A DNA stretch of 64,000 nt, taken from NCBI GenBank assembly GCA_944340905.1, contig CALVLT010000007.1:1-64000 (forward strand), read 5' to 3'. The notes below the pieces were generated by a model. The model saw nothing but the letters and a program-made list of their open reading frames with translations. It did no database searches and was not told the origin of the DNA. Of the stretch, positions 1 to 9,028 are shown in pieces. How positions within the stretch are numbered: the stretch's first letter is position 1; every line of letters starts with the position of its first letter. The position numbers and the translations under genes are program-made. Origin of the DNA: an uncultured Clostridia bacterium. Its GTDB lineage: Bacteria; Bacillota; Clostridia; Christensenellales; Borkfalkiaceae.

Positions 1-76
1 CCCCTGTTACCAGCACTGCTTTAAAGAAGGCGCTCATGCGTAAAAACTTCTCTTCCATTGCACGCTTGATATACAT
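1..76 (-). CDS. AAA-type ATPase, DUF4143 family (N-terminus only)
   Basis: Only the first 25 codons of a leftward gene lie in the window; the rest is off the left edge. The peptide starts MYIKRAMEEKF and runs to KAVLVTG, which is how DUF4143-type ATP-binding proteins lead into their Walker A loop (PRQVGK usually follows). The ATG at 74-76 has a good AAAGGAG site just upstream on the minus strand (81-88). These proteins are common, poorly characterised ATPases, often carried on accessory DNA. The Walker A itself is not visible, so the family call rests on the N-terminal pattern. Confidence 0.6.
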   Translation of the reverse strand, partial: MYIKRAMEEKFLRMSAFFKAVLVTG

Positions 77-97
77 AGACGCTCCTTTTACGATAAT

Positions 98-118
98 CTA
101 AAATTAAATTTAGTTTAT
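98..118. promoter_or_regulatory. AT-rich near-palindrome, possible operator
   Basis: CTAAAATTAAATTTAG (98-113) is a near-palindrome upstream of the leftward ATPase gene. It is followed by TTTAGTTTAT (109-118), and the same 10-mer recurs at 533-542 upstream of the sugar-transport operon. A shared repressor is possible; nothing in the sequence proves it. Confidence 0.3.
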
Positions 119-179
119 CATAAAATCGGGGGTGTGTCAAGGTGTGGGAGACAGAAAAAATGTCGAATCGGAGGTTGTT

Positions 180-455
180 ATGATGAAAAAGACAAATATC
201 ATTATTTCAGTCATTATCTCGCTTGCCTTTCTCGCGTTTGGGGCGGTGTTCTGGCAGTCCTATTTGCGCTTTGTGGAGACGTGTCGCGATTTTGGTTTAT
301 CCGTCGCGTACTACTTCTGCGAGCTGTTCAGCATAGACTATTCCTTTACGCCTACGGTTACGCAATACTCCGCCGTCATGCAATGGGATAGCCTATTTCT
401 GCCTCTCGGTAGTTTTCATAGAGTTCTGTTTCAACGTCGACTCCGTCGTCCGTAG
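180..455 (+). pseudogene. truncated carbohydrate ABC transporter permease (N-terminal remnant)
   Basis: A 91-codon frame starts at ATG 180 behind a clear GGAGG site. It encodes MMKKTNIIISVIIS, a first membrane helix, and a conserved-looking periplasmic stretch (SYLRFVETCRDFGLSVAYYF) like the start of MalG-type sugar permeases of gut Clostridia. After about position 390 the peptide turns into low-complexity Arg-rich sequence and stops, whereas a real permease needs about 280-300 residues. The remaining helices and the EAA loop are absent. I read it as the 5' remnant of a permease cut by a rearrangement. It could instead be a short membrane protein that I do not recognise. Confidence 0.5.
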
Positions 456-474
456 ACCAATCCAGTGTGACCAT
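376..474 (-). pseudogene. possible short coding remnant on the minus strand
   Basis: Reading leftward from ATG 472-474 gives 32 codons with a protein-like acidic composition (starting MVTLDWSTDDGVDVE) to a stop at 376. It overlaps the point where the permease remnant loses coding character, so it may be a scrap of a different gene joined there. No ribosome site is evident. Too short to identify. Confidence 0.2.
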
Positions 475-532
475 AATTCAAATAAAAAGAGCGAGACATT
501 GATATAGATAAAATGAAAGGATGATAATTCCA

Positions 533-558
533 TTTAGTTTATAAAAAAGCGAACTAAA
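533..558. promoter_or_regulatory. inverted repeat, possible operator of the glycan operon
   Basis: TTTAGTT (533-539) and AACTAAA (552-558) form a perfect 7-bp inverted repeat with a 12-bp spacer, just upstream of the operon promoter. Its left part repeats the 10-mer seen at 109-118. Candidate site for the ArsR-type regulator encoded at the end of the locus or for another repressor. Confidence 0.35.
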
Positions 559-585
559 GCGTAATAAATGTTCATTGAATTTGTA

Positions 586-615
586 TTGATTTCACATAAT
601 TTCCTATGTTATGAT
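586..615 (+). promoter_or_regulatory. promoter of the glycan-utilisation operon
   Basis: TTGATT (586-591) and TATGAT (610-615) are separated by 18 bp, about 50 bp before the first operon gene. The match is moderate. The inverted repeat at 533-558 lies just upstream. Confidence 0.45.
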
Positions 616-666
616 AATGATGAGGATAAAAACGGCGAATATTTTCCCGCCGGAGGAGGAATTTGT

Positions 667-1953
667 ATGAGAAAAAAATGTTTGAGCCTTTGTCTTTCGG
701 CTGCGATGCTGCTTCCGTGCATTGCATTTTCGGCCTGCAATCCCGGTGGCGATCCGAATATTTCGGAAACGGGCGAAGTGACGCTGCGTTTCTGGAACGG
801 ATTTACGGGCATGGACGGAGATTCGATGGATGCGATCGTCGCTGACTTCAACGAAGAATATGCAGGTGAGATCAAAGTGGAGACCGACAAGATGGACTGG
901 GACACACTTTTTACAAAACTCACGACGACCAAGAGCAATCTGAGCACGGCTCCCCACGTTGTCGCAATGAGCAATCAGCGTCTTGCCGGGATCGTCGATC
1001 AGGACCTTCTGATGGCCATCGATGATCTTCCCGAATATCTCGGTGTGACGCAATCGGACTATATCTCCTCTGCATGGAATGCCGGCGTGATCGGCGGAAC
1101 GCGCTACAGTTTTCCGCTGGACATTCATCCGACGGCCATGTTTTATAATAAGGATTTGATTTCGGAAGAGGAACTTCCTTCGACATGGGAGGAGTTTGTC
1201 GAAATATGCGTGGAAAAGACGAATACGGAAACAGGCGTGTACGGATTTGCCGTGCCGAGCATGTATTCCATCACTAAGGATATTTTTGCAAGCATTCTGC
1301 TGCAGAACGGCGGTGCGCTGTTCGATGCGGAAAACAATGCCGTCTATAATTCCGATCAAGGAGATGCGGCGCTTGAATTTTTGTCCGATCTTGTGTATAC
1401 GTACAAGGTCTCTCCCGAGAACGTGGGAGCGGGCGGCGACTACACGCTGTTCATGGCGGGACGCTCCGTGTTTTATTTTGACGGACCGTGGCTGCTCAAT
1501 ACGTTCGATCTGATCAAAAACGGGGATACCTCTCACATCGGCGTGGCACCCATGCCCGGCGCCACAGGGGAGAACGGGATTTCCTTTTCCGGGTCGCATC
1601 AGCTCACTCTGATGAAGAATACCGTGACGAGCGAGCGCGTAAAAGAGGCATGTTATACGTTCATTCAATATATTCAGACGCACTCCCTTGAATGGGCCTA
1701 TGCGGGTCAGGTCCCTGCCTATCTTCCCACGCTCGAGAGCGAGGAATATCAGCAGATCGAAGCGCTGCAGCCCTTTACGCAGACAGCACTGAATGCGCAG
1801 CTCGGGCAGTCCGATTACAAGTATTTCTATGAGGGCTATAATTACATGGGCGTTGCGGTCTCCAATGCAATTTCCGGAAAATACTCCGCAGCGGAGGCGC
1901 TTGACCGTGCCGTGCGCAGCTTCTCCAACTGGATCATCGATAATGAATATTGA
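667..1953 (+). CDS. sugar ABC transporter substrate-binding lipoprotein
   Basis: This 428-residue extracellular solute-binding protein (family 1, MalE/UgpB type) captures oligosaccharides outside the cell and delivers them to the two permeases that follow. The start at 667 has GGAGGAGGA just upstream and gives a clean signal peptide with lipobox FSAC and lipid-anchored Cys24. An in-frame ATG at 568 would put 33 non-signal residues in front of it and is rejected. After the anchor, TLRFWNGFTG is typical of the family's first beta strand. The gene opens a co-directional operon with permeases 13 bp downstream. No ATPase (MsmK type) is encoded nearby, so a shared ATPase elsewhere is expected. The exact sugar cannot be read from the sequence; the GH51, GH2 and GH32 neighbours suggest arabinose- or fructose-bearing oligosaccharides. 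Confidence 0.88.
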   Translation: MRKKCLSLCLSAAMLLPCIAFSACNPGGDPNISETGEVTLRFWNGFTGMDGDSMDAIVADFNEEYAGEIKVETDKMDWDTLFTKLTTTKSNLSTAPHVVAMSNQRLAGIVDQDLLMAIDDLPEYLGVTQSDYISSAWNAGVIGGTRYSFPLDIHPTAMFYNKDLISEEELPSTWEEFVEICVEKTNTETGVYGFAVPSMYSITKDIFASILLQNGGALFDAENNAVYNSDQGDAALEFLSDLVYTYKVSPENVGAGGDYTLFMAGRSVFYFDGPWLLNTFDLIKNGDTSHIGVAPMPGATGENGISFSGSHQLTLMKNTVTSERVKEACYTFIQYIQTHSLEWAYAGQVPAYLPTLESEEYQQIEALQPFTQTALNAQLGQSDYKYFYEGYNYMGVAVSNAISGKYSAAEALDRAVRSFSNWIIDNEY

Positions 1954-1965
1954 GAGAGGGGAACC

Positions 1966-2871
1966 ATGAGACCCTTCACGAAACAACAGCGCAGATCGAA
2001 GGCCTGGGACGAATTTTCTTCGTTTTTATTCGTCGTGCCTTATCTTGTATTTTTTATCGCATTCGCGCTCGTCCCGCTTGTACTCTGCCTGACGCTGGCA
2101 TTCTGCCAGTGGGACGGGGCAAATGAGATCGAATGGATCGGTCTGCAGAATTTCAAGCTGCTTTTCGGCGCGCTCGGAACGGGGCAGATTGCCATGGAAT
2201 TCTGGCAGTCCGTTCTGCATACCCTGCTGTTCGTCGCCATCGAAACGCCGCTCCTGATCGTTCTTCCCTTTCTTGTGGCACTGCTGATCCACAAATGCCG
2301 GCGGGCGGGGAAGTTCTTTATGGGCGCGTTCTATTTTCCCTCCATTCTCTCAGTGGCAACGGTGTGCATCATCTGGTATTTCATGTTTGATACAAATGCC
2401 GGCATTCTCAACAATCTGTTCAAAAGCAATATTCCCTGGCTCACGCAGCAGCCCTATGCATGGATATCCCTGTTCATTCTGTCAAGCTGGTGGGGGATCG
2501 GCGGGAATATGGTGCTCTATCTTGCAGGCCTTTCCAATGTCCCCAAAGAATGCCTGGAGGCCGCCGCGCTGGACGGAGCCGGACCATGGCAGTCGCTCGT
2601 TCATATCACGCTGCCGTCCATGCGGTATACGATGATCTATGTGCTGATGATGACGACGCTTTCATCGTTCAACGTATTCGGACAGCCGGAGATCCTGACT
2701 GCGGGCGGCCCCGATTCTTCCACGACGGTTGCGATGATGGAAATCTATAACACGGCTTTCGGCGGAAGCAGGTTCGGCAGGGCCTGCGCCATGTCGGTGC
2801 TGCTCGCCCTCATCATGGTTGCGTTTACGATCACGTCGTACAAATTGCAGACGAAAGGGGAGAACTTATGA
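1966..2871 (+). CDS. sugar ABC transporter permease, MalF/UgpA type
   Basis: A 301-residue inner-membrane subunit of the binding-protein-dependent importer. About six hydrophobic helices are visible, the first near residues 19-45. The conserved cytoplasmic coupling loop is at residues 198-217 (EAAALDGAGPWQS then ITLP), which docks on the ATPase. It follows the binding protein by 12 bp, with GAGAGGGG as ribosome site, and its stop overlaps the next permease by 4 bp. Length and loop match the family. Its partner is the next gene. Confidence 0.9.
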   Translation: MRPFTKQQRRSKAWDEFSSFLFVVPYLVFFIAFALVPLVLCLTLAFCQWDGANEIEWIGLQNFKLLFGALGTGQIAMEFWQSVLHTLLFVAIETPLLIVLPFLVALLIHKCRRAGKFFMGAFYFPSILSVATVCIIWYFMFDTNAGILNNLFKSNIPWLTQQPYAWISLFILSSWWGIGGNMVLYLAGLSNVPKECLEAAALDGAGPWQSLVHITLPSMRYTMIYVLMMTTLSSFNVFGQPEILTAGGPDSSTTVAMMEIYNTAFGGSRFGRACAMSVLLALIMVAFTITSYKLQTKGENL

Positions 2872-3737
2872 AACAGGTTTCCTCTTCCATGCCGCGGACG
2901 CATCGCCTGCGCCGACAGACGCTTGTTTCGGCGCTCAGATATGTTGTGCTTGCGGCCGTACTGATCGTCTTTTTCCTGCCCATGCTGTGGGGACTTTCCA
3001 CCTCGTTCAAAGTGGAGGAAGATGTCTTTCTCACGATCACTTCTTTCTTTCCCAGGCGCTGGACGTTCCAAAATTATATCGACGTATTCGGAAATCCGTA
3101 CACGCCCATCCTGCGGTGGTTCTTCAACAGCGTCAAGATCAGCGTCACGTATGTTCTGCTGTACCTGTTCATCACATCGCTTGCGGCGTTCGGCTTTTCA
3201 CGGCTGCACTTCCGCGGACGGGAGATCGTGTTCTGGATCTGCATGTCGTCCATGATGGTGCCCGGAGTCATCAATATGATCCCCAATTATTTTATCGTCT
3301 ATCGGCTCGGGCTTATCGACAACATGTTTTCCATGGTGCTGCCGGGGCTTTCCGGCGTGTTCGGGGTATTCATGCTGCGGCAGTTCATGCTCGGCGTTCC
3401 GAAAGAATATGACGACGCCGCAAGGATCGACGGTGTAGGGAAATTCAGGATATATCTGAATATTGTGCTGCCGCTCTGCCTGCCCGCGCTCGTGACGCTT
3501 GCGCTCTTTTCCTTTCAGGGAAATTGGAATGACTACATGTGGCCGCTCATGGTCACAAACCGGCCTGAGACGCGCACCCTTGCGGCGGGACTTTCCACTT
3601 TCATCGAGCGCTATTCGCATCAGTACGGAAAGCTCATGGCGGGGGCGATCGTGAGTGCGCTGCCCGTTCTCGTGGTGTTTGTGCTGGGACAGAAATACTT
3701 TATCCGCGGCATTTCGATCGGCGGTATCAAAGGTTAA
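2868..3737 (+). CDS. sugar ABC transporter permease, MalG/UgpE type
   Basis: A 289-residue second membrane subunit of the importer. The start overlaps the previous stop (ATGA), which indicates translational coupling. Six hydrophobic segments are present, with the coupling loop AARIDGVGKFRIY followed by NIVLPL at about residues 183-205. The C-terminus ends in KYFIRGISIGGIKG, a very typical MalG-like ending. This permease is complete, unlike the remnant at 180-455. It probably forms a heterodimer with the preceding permease. Confidence 0.9.
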   Translation: MKQVSSSMPRTHRLRRQTLVSALRYVVLAAVLIVFFLPMLWGLSTSFKVEEDVFLTITSFFPRRWTFQNYIDVFGNPYTPILRWFFNSVKISVTYVLLYLFITSLAAFGFSRLHFRGREIVFWICMSSMMVPGVINMIPNYFIVYRLGLIDNMFSMVLPGLSGVFGVFMLRQFMLGVPKEYDDAARIDGVGKFRIYLNIVLPLCLPALVTLALFSFQGNWNDYMWPLMVTNRPETRTLAAGLSTFIERYSHQYGKLMAGAIVSALPVLVVFVLGQKYFIRGISIGGIKG

Positions 3738-3740
3738 GGT

Positions 3741-5459
3741 ATGGAGAAAATGCAAAATTACGGGGCAATGTGCCCGAATCCCGCCTTCCGGCGGGAGGAA
3801 TATGAGTTTCTGACGGGAGAGTGGGATTTTTCCTTTTCGTCTGCGGACGAGCAGCCCGTCTTTGACAGGAAGATCGTCGTGCCGTATTCCTATGAATGCG
3901 AGGCGAGCGGGATCGGGGACCCGTCCATGCATGAATGCGTGTGGTATGAGCGGAAATTTGACTGCCGTAAACATGCGGGAAAAGTTCTTCTGCATTTTGA
4001 GGGAGTCGATTATCGCTGCACCGTCTTTGTCAACGGGGTTGAGGCAGGGGAGCACCGCGGCGGATATACGGCCTTCGTGCTGGACATCACACCGTTTGTG
4101 CGCACGGGCGAAAATACCCTGCGCGTCAGGGTGCTCGACAATTTCCGCTGCGCGCAGCTGCGCGGAAAACAGCGGAGCCGCAAGGAGAGTTACGACTGCT
4201 GGTACGTGCAGACGACGGGCATCTGGAAACCCGTCTGGCTGGAATACGGCGGGAGCAATCCCCTGCGGGCGGTGGATTTCCGCCCTTCCAACAGCGGGGA
4301 AGTTGTGTTCACGGGAAGTGCGGACGGCGGCGAGAGGGCGGAACTATCTGTCTTTTTCGGCGGAGAACAGGTCGCGTTCTGCAGTGTTCCGGTTGCAGAC
4401 GGCGTATTTTCGGGAAAGCTGCAGATCGCATCTGTCAACCTGTGGGACAGCGCACATCCGAATCTGTATGACGTGTGCGTGCGCATCCCAGGGGAACCCG
4501 ACGATGTGGTACATACCTATTTCGCGTTCCGGGAAGTGCGCTCGGATTCGGGCGGCATCTATGTCAACGGGGAAAGAGTCTATCTCAACATGATCCTTGC
4601 ACAGGGCTACTGGGATAAGACCATGCTCACTGCGCCCAATGAATCGGCGCTGGAGGCGGACATCCGGCTCATCCGCCGGATGGGATTCAACGGCATCCGC
4701 ATGCATCAGAAAGTGGAGAGCGCGGTTTTTTACTATCTTTGCGACAGGCTCGGCATGTATGTGTGGGGGGAGATCCCCAGCGCATATGAGTACTGTGACG
4801 AGATGAAACGGGAATTTTCTTCGGACTGCATCGCCATCGTGCGGCAGCTGGGGGTGCATCCCTGTATTCTCGCATGGGTGCTCTTCAACGAATCCTGGGG
4901 GATCCCTTCCGTCAAGAGCGACAGGGAATGTCAGCAGTTTGTGGAATCCGTCAAGGACGCCGTCCGTGCAGCCGACCCGTCCCGCCTGATCGTCATCAAC
5001 GACGGCTGGCATCAGCTGGACGGCGATCTGCTCACATTGCACGAATACGAGCAGAACGCGGACATGCTGTCCAGGGAATACGCCGACAAGCAGTATGTCG
5101 TGCGGGATAAGATCGTCAATCAGAACAGATGGGGGCGTAGTTTTGCGGACAACTATTCCTATGCCGGACAGTCCATCCTCATTTCCGAATTCGGCGGCGT
5201 ATCGTTGGCGTATGACGGCGGCTGGGGATACGGGGATAAGGCAGAGGGGCTGGAGGAATACGGCAGGCGCGTGAGCGGGCTGGTCACTGCCCTGCACGGC
5301 ATCGGCTATCTTTCGGGCATCTGCTATACGCAGTTCACAGACGTACAGCAGGAGACGAACGGCCTTGTGACCATCGATCGGGTCCCGAAACTGCCGATAG
5401 AGAGGATCCGTAGCATCTTTACGTATTATCCGGAGGGGAATCATGCGGAAAAAGAGTAA
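3741..5459 (+). CDS. glycoside hydrolase family 2
   Basis: A 572-residue GH2 enzyme (beta-galactosidase, beta-glucuronidase or beta-mannosidase type). An N-terminal jelly-roll (about 10-160, including LTGEWDFSFS and VNGVEAGEHRGGYTAF) is followed by an immunoglobulin-like domain (about 165-255) and a TIM barrel (about 260-565). The predicted acid/base is Glu384 in LFNESWG and the nucleophile Glu483 in LISEFGG; both are intact. There is no signal peptide, so it should act in the cytoplasm on imported oligosaccharides. It lies 3 bp after the importer permease. The following GH51 start overlaps its end by 17 bp. Specificity within GH2 is not readable; an arabinose-linked substrate is plausible from context. 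Confidence 0.85.
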   Translation: MEKMQNYGAMCPNPAFRREEYEFLTGEWDFSFSSADEQPVFDRKIVVPYSYECEASGIGDPSMHECVWYERKFDCRKHAGKVLLHFEGVDYRCTVFVNGVEAGEHRGGYTAFVLDITPFVRTGENTLRVRVLDNFRCAQLRGKQRSRKESYDCWYVQTTGIWKPVWLEYGGSNPLRAVDFRPSNSGEVVFTGSADGGERAELSVFFGGEQVAFCSVPVADGVFSGKLQIASVNLWDSAHPNLYDVCVRIPGEPDDVVHTYFAFREVRSDSGGIYVNGERVYLNMILAQGYWDKTMLTAPNESALEADIRLIRRMGFNGIRMHQKVESAVFYYLCDRLGMYVWGEIPSAYEYCDEMKREFSSDCIAIVRQLGVHPCILAWVLFNESWGIPSVKSDRECQQFVESVKDAVRAADPSRLIVINDGWHQLDGDLLTLHEYEQNADMLSREYADKQYVVRDKIVNQNRWGRSFADNYSYAGQSILISEFGGVSLAYDGGWGYGDKAEGLEEYGRRVSGLVTALHGIGYLSGICYTQFTDVQQETNGLVTIDRVPKLPIERIRSIFTYYPEGNHAEKE

Positions 5460-7362
5460 CATTTTCATGAGCATTGCCTGTGCGGCCCTGATCGGGCTTT
5501 CGTGTGCGGCATGCGCGCCGCAGCAGGACGCATCGGAAGAGGCATACGACCGCGAAACGGATATGAATCTCGGGCTTGCCGCGCAGGAGGCCGTGTCGCC
5601 CTTCCTTTACGGCCAGTTCATCGAGCATATCGAGACGTGCGTCTACAACGGCATATGGTCGGAGATTGTGCTCGACCGCAAATTCTACTATGAGATCGGC
5701 GAGCGGGGACTTTCTCCGTGGACGTCGGAAGGAGACGTTGCAAGCGACAGTGCGGATACGTACAGCAACGGCTATGCAGCGGTGATCGGTGCAGGCGGCA
5801 GCATCACGCAGGGGGATATTTCCCTGAGCGCCAAGGGGTATGACGGCTATTTCTATGCCAAGGCTTCGGAGCCTGCGCGGGTGCGCATCGCGCTCAGCGC
5901 AAACGGGCAGAGCGTTGAGACGGAAGTGAACATTTCTGCCGGAGACTGGACAAAATATGAATGGTCCGTCGAATGGCAGCAGGAGAGCAGCGGCGTACAA
6001 TTTACGCTGAGCGTACTTTCGGGCAGCGCGCGTTTTGATTCCCTCTCCATGATGCCGGAGGACAATTATCTCGGAATGCGTCGGGATACGCTCGATTTGC
6101 TGAAGGAGCTGAACAGCCCGATCTATCGCTGGCCGGGCGGCAACTTTCTCTCCGGTTATGACTGGAAGGACGGCGTCGGCAACAGAGACGCCCGCCCTTC
6201 GCGCAGGAACCTGCATTATATGGGCCTGGAAAGCAGTTTTGCGAATGAGACGGAACAGCTCGTCTCCGACATTGCCAATCTCAGCTATCTCGGCTTTTAC
6301 GGCGGCATCGAGCCGAATGACTTCGGTCTGGACGAATTTCTTGCGATGTGCGAATATCTGGACGCGGAGCCTTTGATGATGGTCAACGACGGGCTTGGTT
6401 CCGTAGAGGACGCGGCAGACCTTGTGGAGTACTGCAACGGCGATACGTCCACGGAGTGGGGCGCCCTGCGCGCCCGCAACGGCCACGCGCAGGCATACGA
6501 TATCCGCTATTGGGGCGTGGGAAACGAGATGTTCGGCGACTGGCAGCTCGGGCATGTCCCCGTGCAGGAATACACCGCGCGGCACAATGCATTCTCTGCC
6601 GCCATGAAGGCGGTCGACGATTCCATCGAGTTGATCGCGGTCGGCAACAACGCCTCCGACTGGAACGATCACATGTTCTCATCCTGTGCGGAGAACATCG
6701 ACTATTCCGCGGAGCATTTTTACGGCACCCGCGATGAGGCGGACGTTGCCGCGCATGTCTCCAACATGAAAAAGGGCATCGAGGAGCGTATCGCCAACCA
6801 CCGTTCCCTGATCGCGGAATATCCCGCATGTTCCGATGTGACGATCGCTTTCACCGAATATGCCTATAGCGAGGCGGTCACGTCTTCCCGTCTGAAGGAC
6901 GGCATGGGGATCGCGGCGGCGCTCAACAGCTTTATCGACAATGCGGACGTCGTAAAAATGGCGTTTTATTCGAGCACGGTCAATGCGACGCAGGGCTGCA
7001 TCACGACCACGGATACACAGGCACAGATGCAGGGGGCGGGGTATGTTCTCATGCTCTACCGCAGGTATATGCAGGCATATTCGCTGACAAGCGCGACCCG
7101 CGTCAGCAGTGAACTCAACCTCGATGTTTCGGCAACGGTGAGCGAGGACGGAACGACCGTTGCGGTCGCAGTCGTCAATCCGTCCGAATATGATGTCAGG
7201 CTGAACTGTGCACGGTTGGAGGGAGCAAAGCGGATCGAGCGCCACACGCTGACAGCCGATTTCTATGATTCGGACGGAGACGAACTGCGGCTTGAGGACG
7301 CCGTGCTCGCCTATGCCGTCGCACCCGCCATGAGCGTGAGCATATTTGTCGTGACGCTTTGA
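5443..7362 (+). CDS. alpha-L-arabinofuranosidase, GH51, lipoprotein
   Basis: A 639-residue retaining arabinofuranosidase that releases L-arabinose from arabinan, arabinoxylan or arabinogalactan side chains. It begins with a lipoprotein signal (lipobox CAAC, Cys24), so it should sit on the outer face of the membrane. The family core starts at VSPFLYGQFIEHIE, then a carbohydrate-binding-like insert (about 95-205), then YRWPGGNF and the catalytic barrel. Acid/base Glu362 lies in GVGNEMFGDW and nucleophile Glu472 in AFTEYAY. The start overlaps the GH2 gene by 17 bp and has CGGAGGGG upstream. Most GH51 enzymes are cytosolic, so a surface-anchored version fits extracellular trimming before import. 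Confidence 0.9.
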   Translation: MRKKSNIFMSIACAALIGLSCAACAPQQDASEEAYDRETDMNLGLAAQEAVSPFLYGQFIEHIETCVYNGIWSEIVLDRKFYYEIGERGLSPWTSEGDVASDSADTYSNGYAAVIGAGGSITQGDISLSAKGYDGYFYAKASEPARVRIALSANGQSVETEVNISAGDWTKYEWSVEWQQESSGVQFTLSVLSGSARFDSLSMMPEDNYLGMRRDTLDLLKELNSPIYRWPGGNFLSGYDWKDGVGNRDARPSRRNLHYMGLESSFANETEQLVSDIANLSYLGFYGGIEPNDFGLDEFLAMCEYLDAEPLMMVNDGLGSVEDAADLVEYCNGDTSTEWGALRARNGHAQAYDIRYWGVGNEMFGDWQLGHVPVQEYTARHNAFSAAMKAVDDSIELIAVGNNASDWNDHMFSSCAENIDYSAEHFYGTRDEADVAAHVSNMKKGIEERIANHRSLIAEYPACSDVTIAFTEYAYSEAVTSSRLKDGMGIAAALNSFIDNADVVKMAFYSSTVNATQGCITTTDTQAQMQGAGYVLMLYRRYMQAYSLTSATRVSSELNLDVSATVSEDGTTVAVAVVNPSEYDVRLNCARLEGAKRIERHTLTADFYDSDGDELRLEDAVLAYAVAPAMSVSIFVVTL

Positions 7363-7385
7363 ACAAAAGATAAGGAGGAAAAAAG

Positions 7386-9005
7386 ATGAGAAAGAGATGT
7401 TTGTATTTGCTGCTTGCGGCAACGGGACTGTGCCTTGGGTTTGCATTGGCAGGGTGCAGCGGTACGCCCGCGGGTTCCGGAGACGGGGGCGGAGGACAGA
7501 CGCCCGAAACGCCGGGAATGACGGAACAGGTGACGGACTACATGCTGGACGAGGAGCGCAGATATACGGGTACCCTGGTGGATGGGCAGCCTTCGGGCGA
7601 GGGCGTGCTTGAATGGGTGCTGACGGACTGTGTGTACACGGGCGAATTTGAAAACGGCGTATACAACGGCGAGGGGAAATTCGAGTGGAAGAGCCTCGGC
7701 GATACGCTGGAGGGAACATTTGAAAACGGCGCGCCCGTATACGGGACGTATACGTATGCGAACACCATGCATTATACGGGTGAATTCAACGAGGCGTGGG
7801 CGTTTCACGGACAGGGCACGTTCGACTGGAACACATACAATGCGGACGGGAGCGTGGCGGCATACGGCTGGCTGTATGAGGGAGAGTTCCGCAACGGAAG
7901 TCCGGCGGGCTGCGTCGGGAAGACGACGTTCAACCAGCAGGGGACAGGCTCGGGAATATATTGGTTTGAAGGGGAGATGAGCGGTTTTCCCGAAGTAAAG
8001 CGAAATCAGCAGGGGAAGGGCAAGATCGTATTCGATGACGGAAGCTGGTACGAGGGAGAAGTCTATTACACGCAGGACGGACAGTGGCTGCGCTACGGGG
8101 AGGGCGTGCAGAACTTTTTCAACACGACGTTCACGGGCGCGAGCGCGGGCGGCTCGGCCGCAGATAAGATTTATTGTTATGTCGGTTCATTCGATGCGCT
8201 GACCTACAGCTGGATGTACGGCAACGGCGTCATGTGTTTTTCCGATGTGTCGGGTCAGCCGACGGGCTATATCAAGGGAACGTGGAACGGGTTGATCCGT
8301 GTCGGGCCGTATACGGCTGAATGGTCTGACGAAGTGCTGCCCGAATCATGGCGCGGGACGCAGGAACTTTCCTATACCGATACATATTCTGCGCTCTTTG
8401 ACGGATACATGGAGATGTATGGCGACACGGATATGTCGGACAAACTGCTGATGCTCGGGGACTCGCAGTTCAGCAGGGAGATGTTTTCTCAGGCAGAGGA
8501 ACTGTTCGCGGAGGAATTTGACGCCGTGAACATTGCGATCGGCGGGACCACTTCCGATTGGTGGGAGGCAAAACTCGATGAGCTGGTGCTGTCCGAACCG
8601 GAATATATCCTTGTCCACGTCGGAGGGAACGACATCCGCGTCGGCGATTCTCTTGCGGGGGCGATCGCGGATACCAAGGCCCTGATGGACGGGCTTTCGC
8701 GCAAATATCCTGATGCAAAACTGTATTATGTTTCGGGGATCGTGGGCGTCTTTGACTACGAACAGGGCTTTGCGCAGGATGAGATCGCTGTCAACGACGC
8801 CATGAAAGCGTACGCGCAGGAGGGCGGTTATACCTATCTCGACGTCTTTTCGGTGCTGTACGGCGAGACGCAGACGAGCATCTATGAAGAGGGGTACGGT
8901 TATCTTCAGCCGCAGTACTTCGTCGACGATCTGCATCTGACGGCGGCGGGGTATGAACTTTGGGGCGAGGCGATCAAGAGTGCGCTCTTGCAATCGCTTG
9001 AATAA
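7386..9005 (+). CDS. MORN-repeat lipoprotein with C-terminal SGNH/GDSL hydrolase domain
   Basis: A 539-residue surface lipoprotein (lipobox LAGC, Cys24; AAGGAGG ribosome site). Residues about 55-335 carry MORN-type repeats (YTGEFENGVYNGEGKFEW pattern). Residues about 350-539 form an SGNH hydrolase: Ser360 in LGDSQFS, an IGG block, Asn415 in GGNDIR, and the Asp514/His517 pair in DDLHLTAAGY. Such domains usually remove acetyl or other ester groups from sugars. That would fit de-esterification of acetylated plant glycans next to a GH51 enzyme; this role is inference. It sits 23 bp behind the arabinofuranosidase and starts a run of three MORN lipoproteins. The MORN part may bind lipid, glycan or a partner protein; its role in bacteria is not established. 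Confidence 0.8.
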   Translation: MRKRCLYLLLAATGLCLGFALAGCSGTPAGSGDGGGGQTPETPGMTEQVTDYMLDEERRYTGTLVDGQPSGEGVLEWVLTDCVYTGEFENGVYNGEGKFEWKSLGDTLEGTFENGAPVYGTYTYANTMHYTGEFNEAWAFHGQGTFDWNTYNADGSVAAYGWLYEGEFRNGSPAGCVGKTTFNQQGTGSGIYWFEGEMSGFPEVKRNQQGKGKIVFDDGSWYEGEVYYTQDGQWLRYGEGVQNFFNTTFTGASAGGSAADKIYCYVGSFDALTYSWMYGNGVMCFSDVSGQPTGYIKGTWNGLIRVGPYTAEWSDEVLPESWRGTQELSYTDTYSALFDGYMEMYGDTDMSDKLLMLGDSQFSREMFSQAEELFAEEFDAVNIAIGGTTSDWWEAKLDELVLSEPEYILVHVGGNDIRVGDSLAGAIADTKALMDGLSRKYPDAKLYYVSGIVGVFDYEQGFAQDEIAVNDAMKAYAQEGGYTYLDVFSVLYGETQTSIYEEGYGYLQPQYFVDDLHLTAAGYELWGEAIKSALLQSLE

Positions 9006-9028
9006 AACCTGAATATAAGGAGGAAAAC

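Noticed and set aside
604..1986. Long minus-strand frame of 460 codons opposite the sugar-binding protein
   Set aside because: It is the complement of a gene with clear family motifs; its peptide is rich in His, Arg and Ile without a domain and has no ribosome site.
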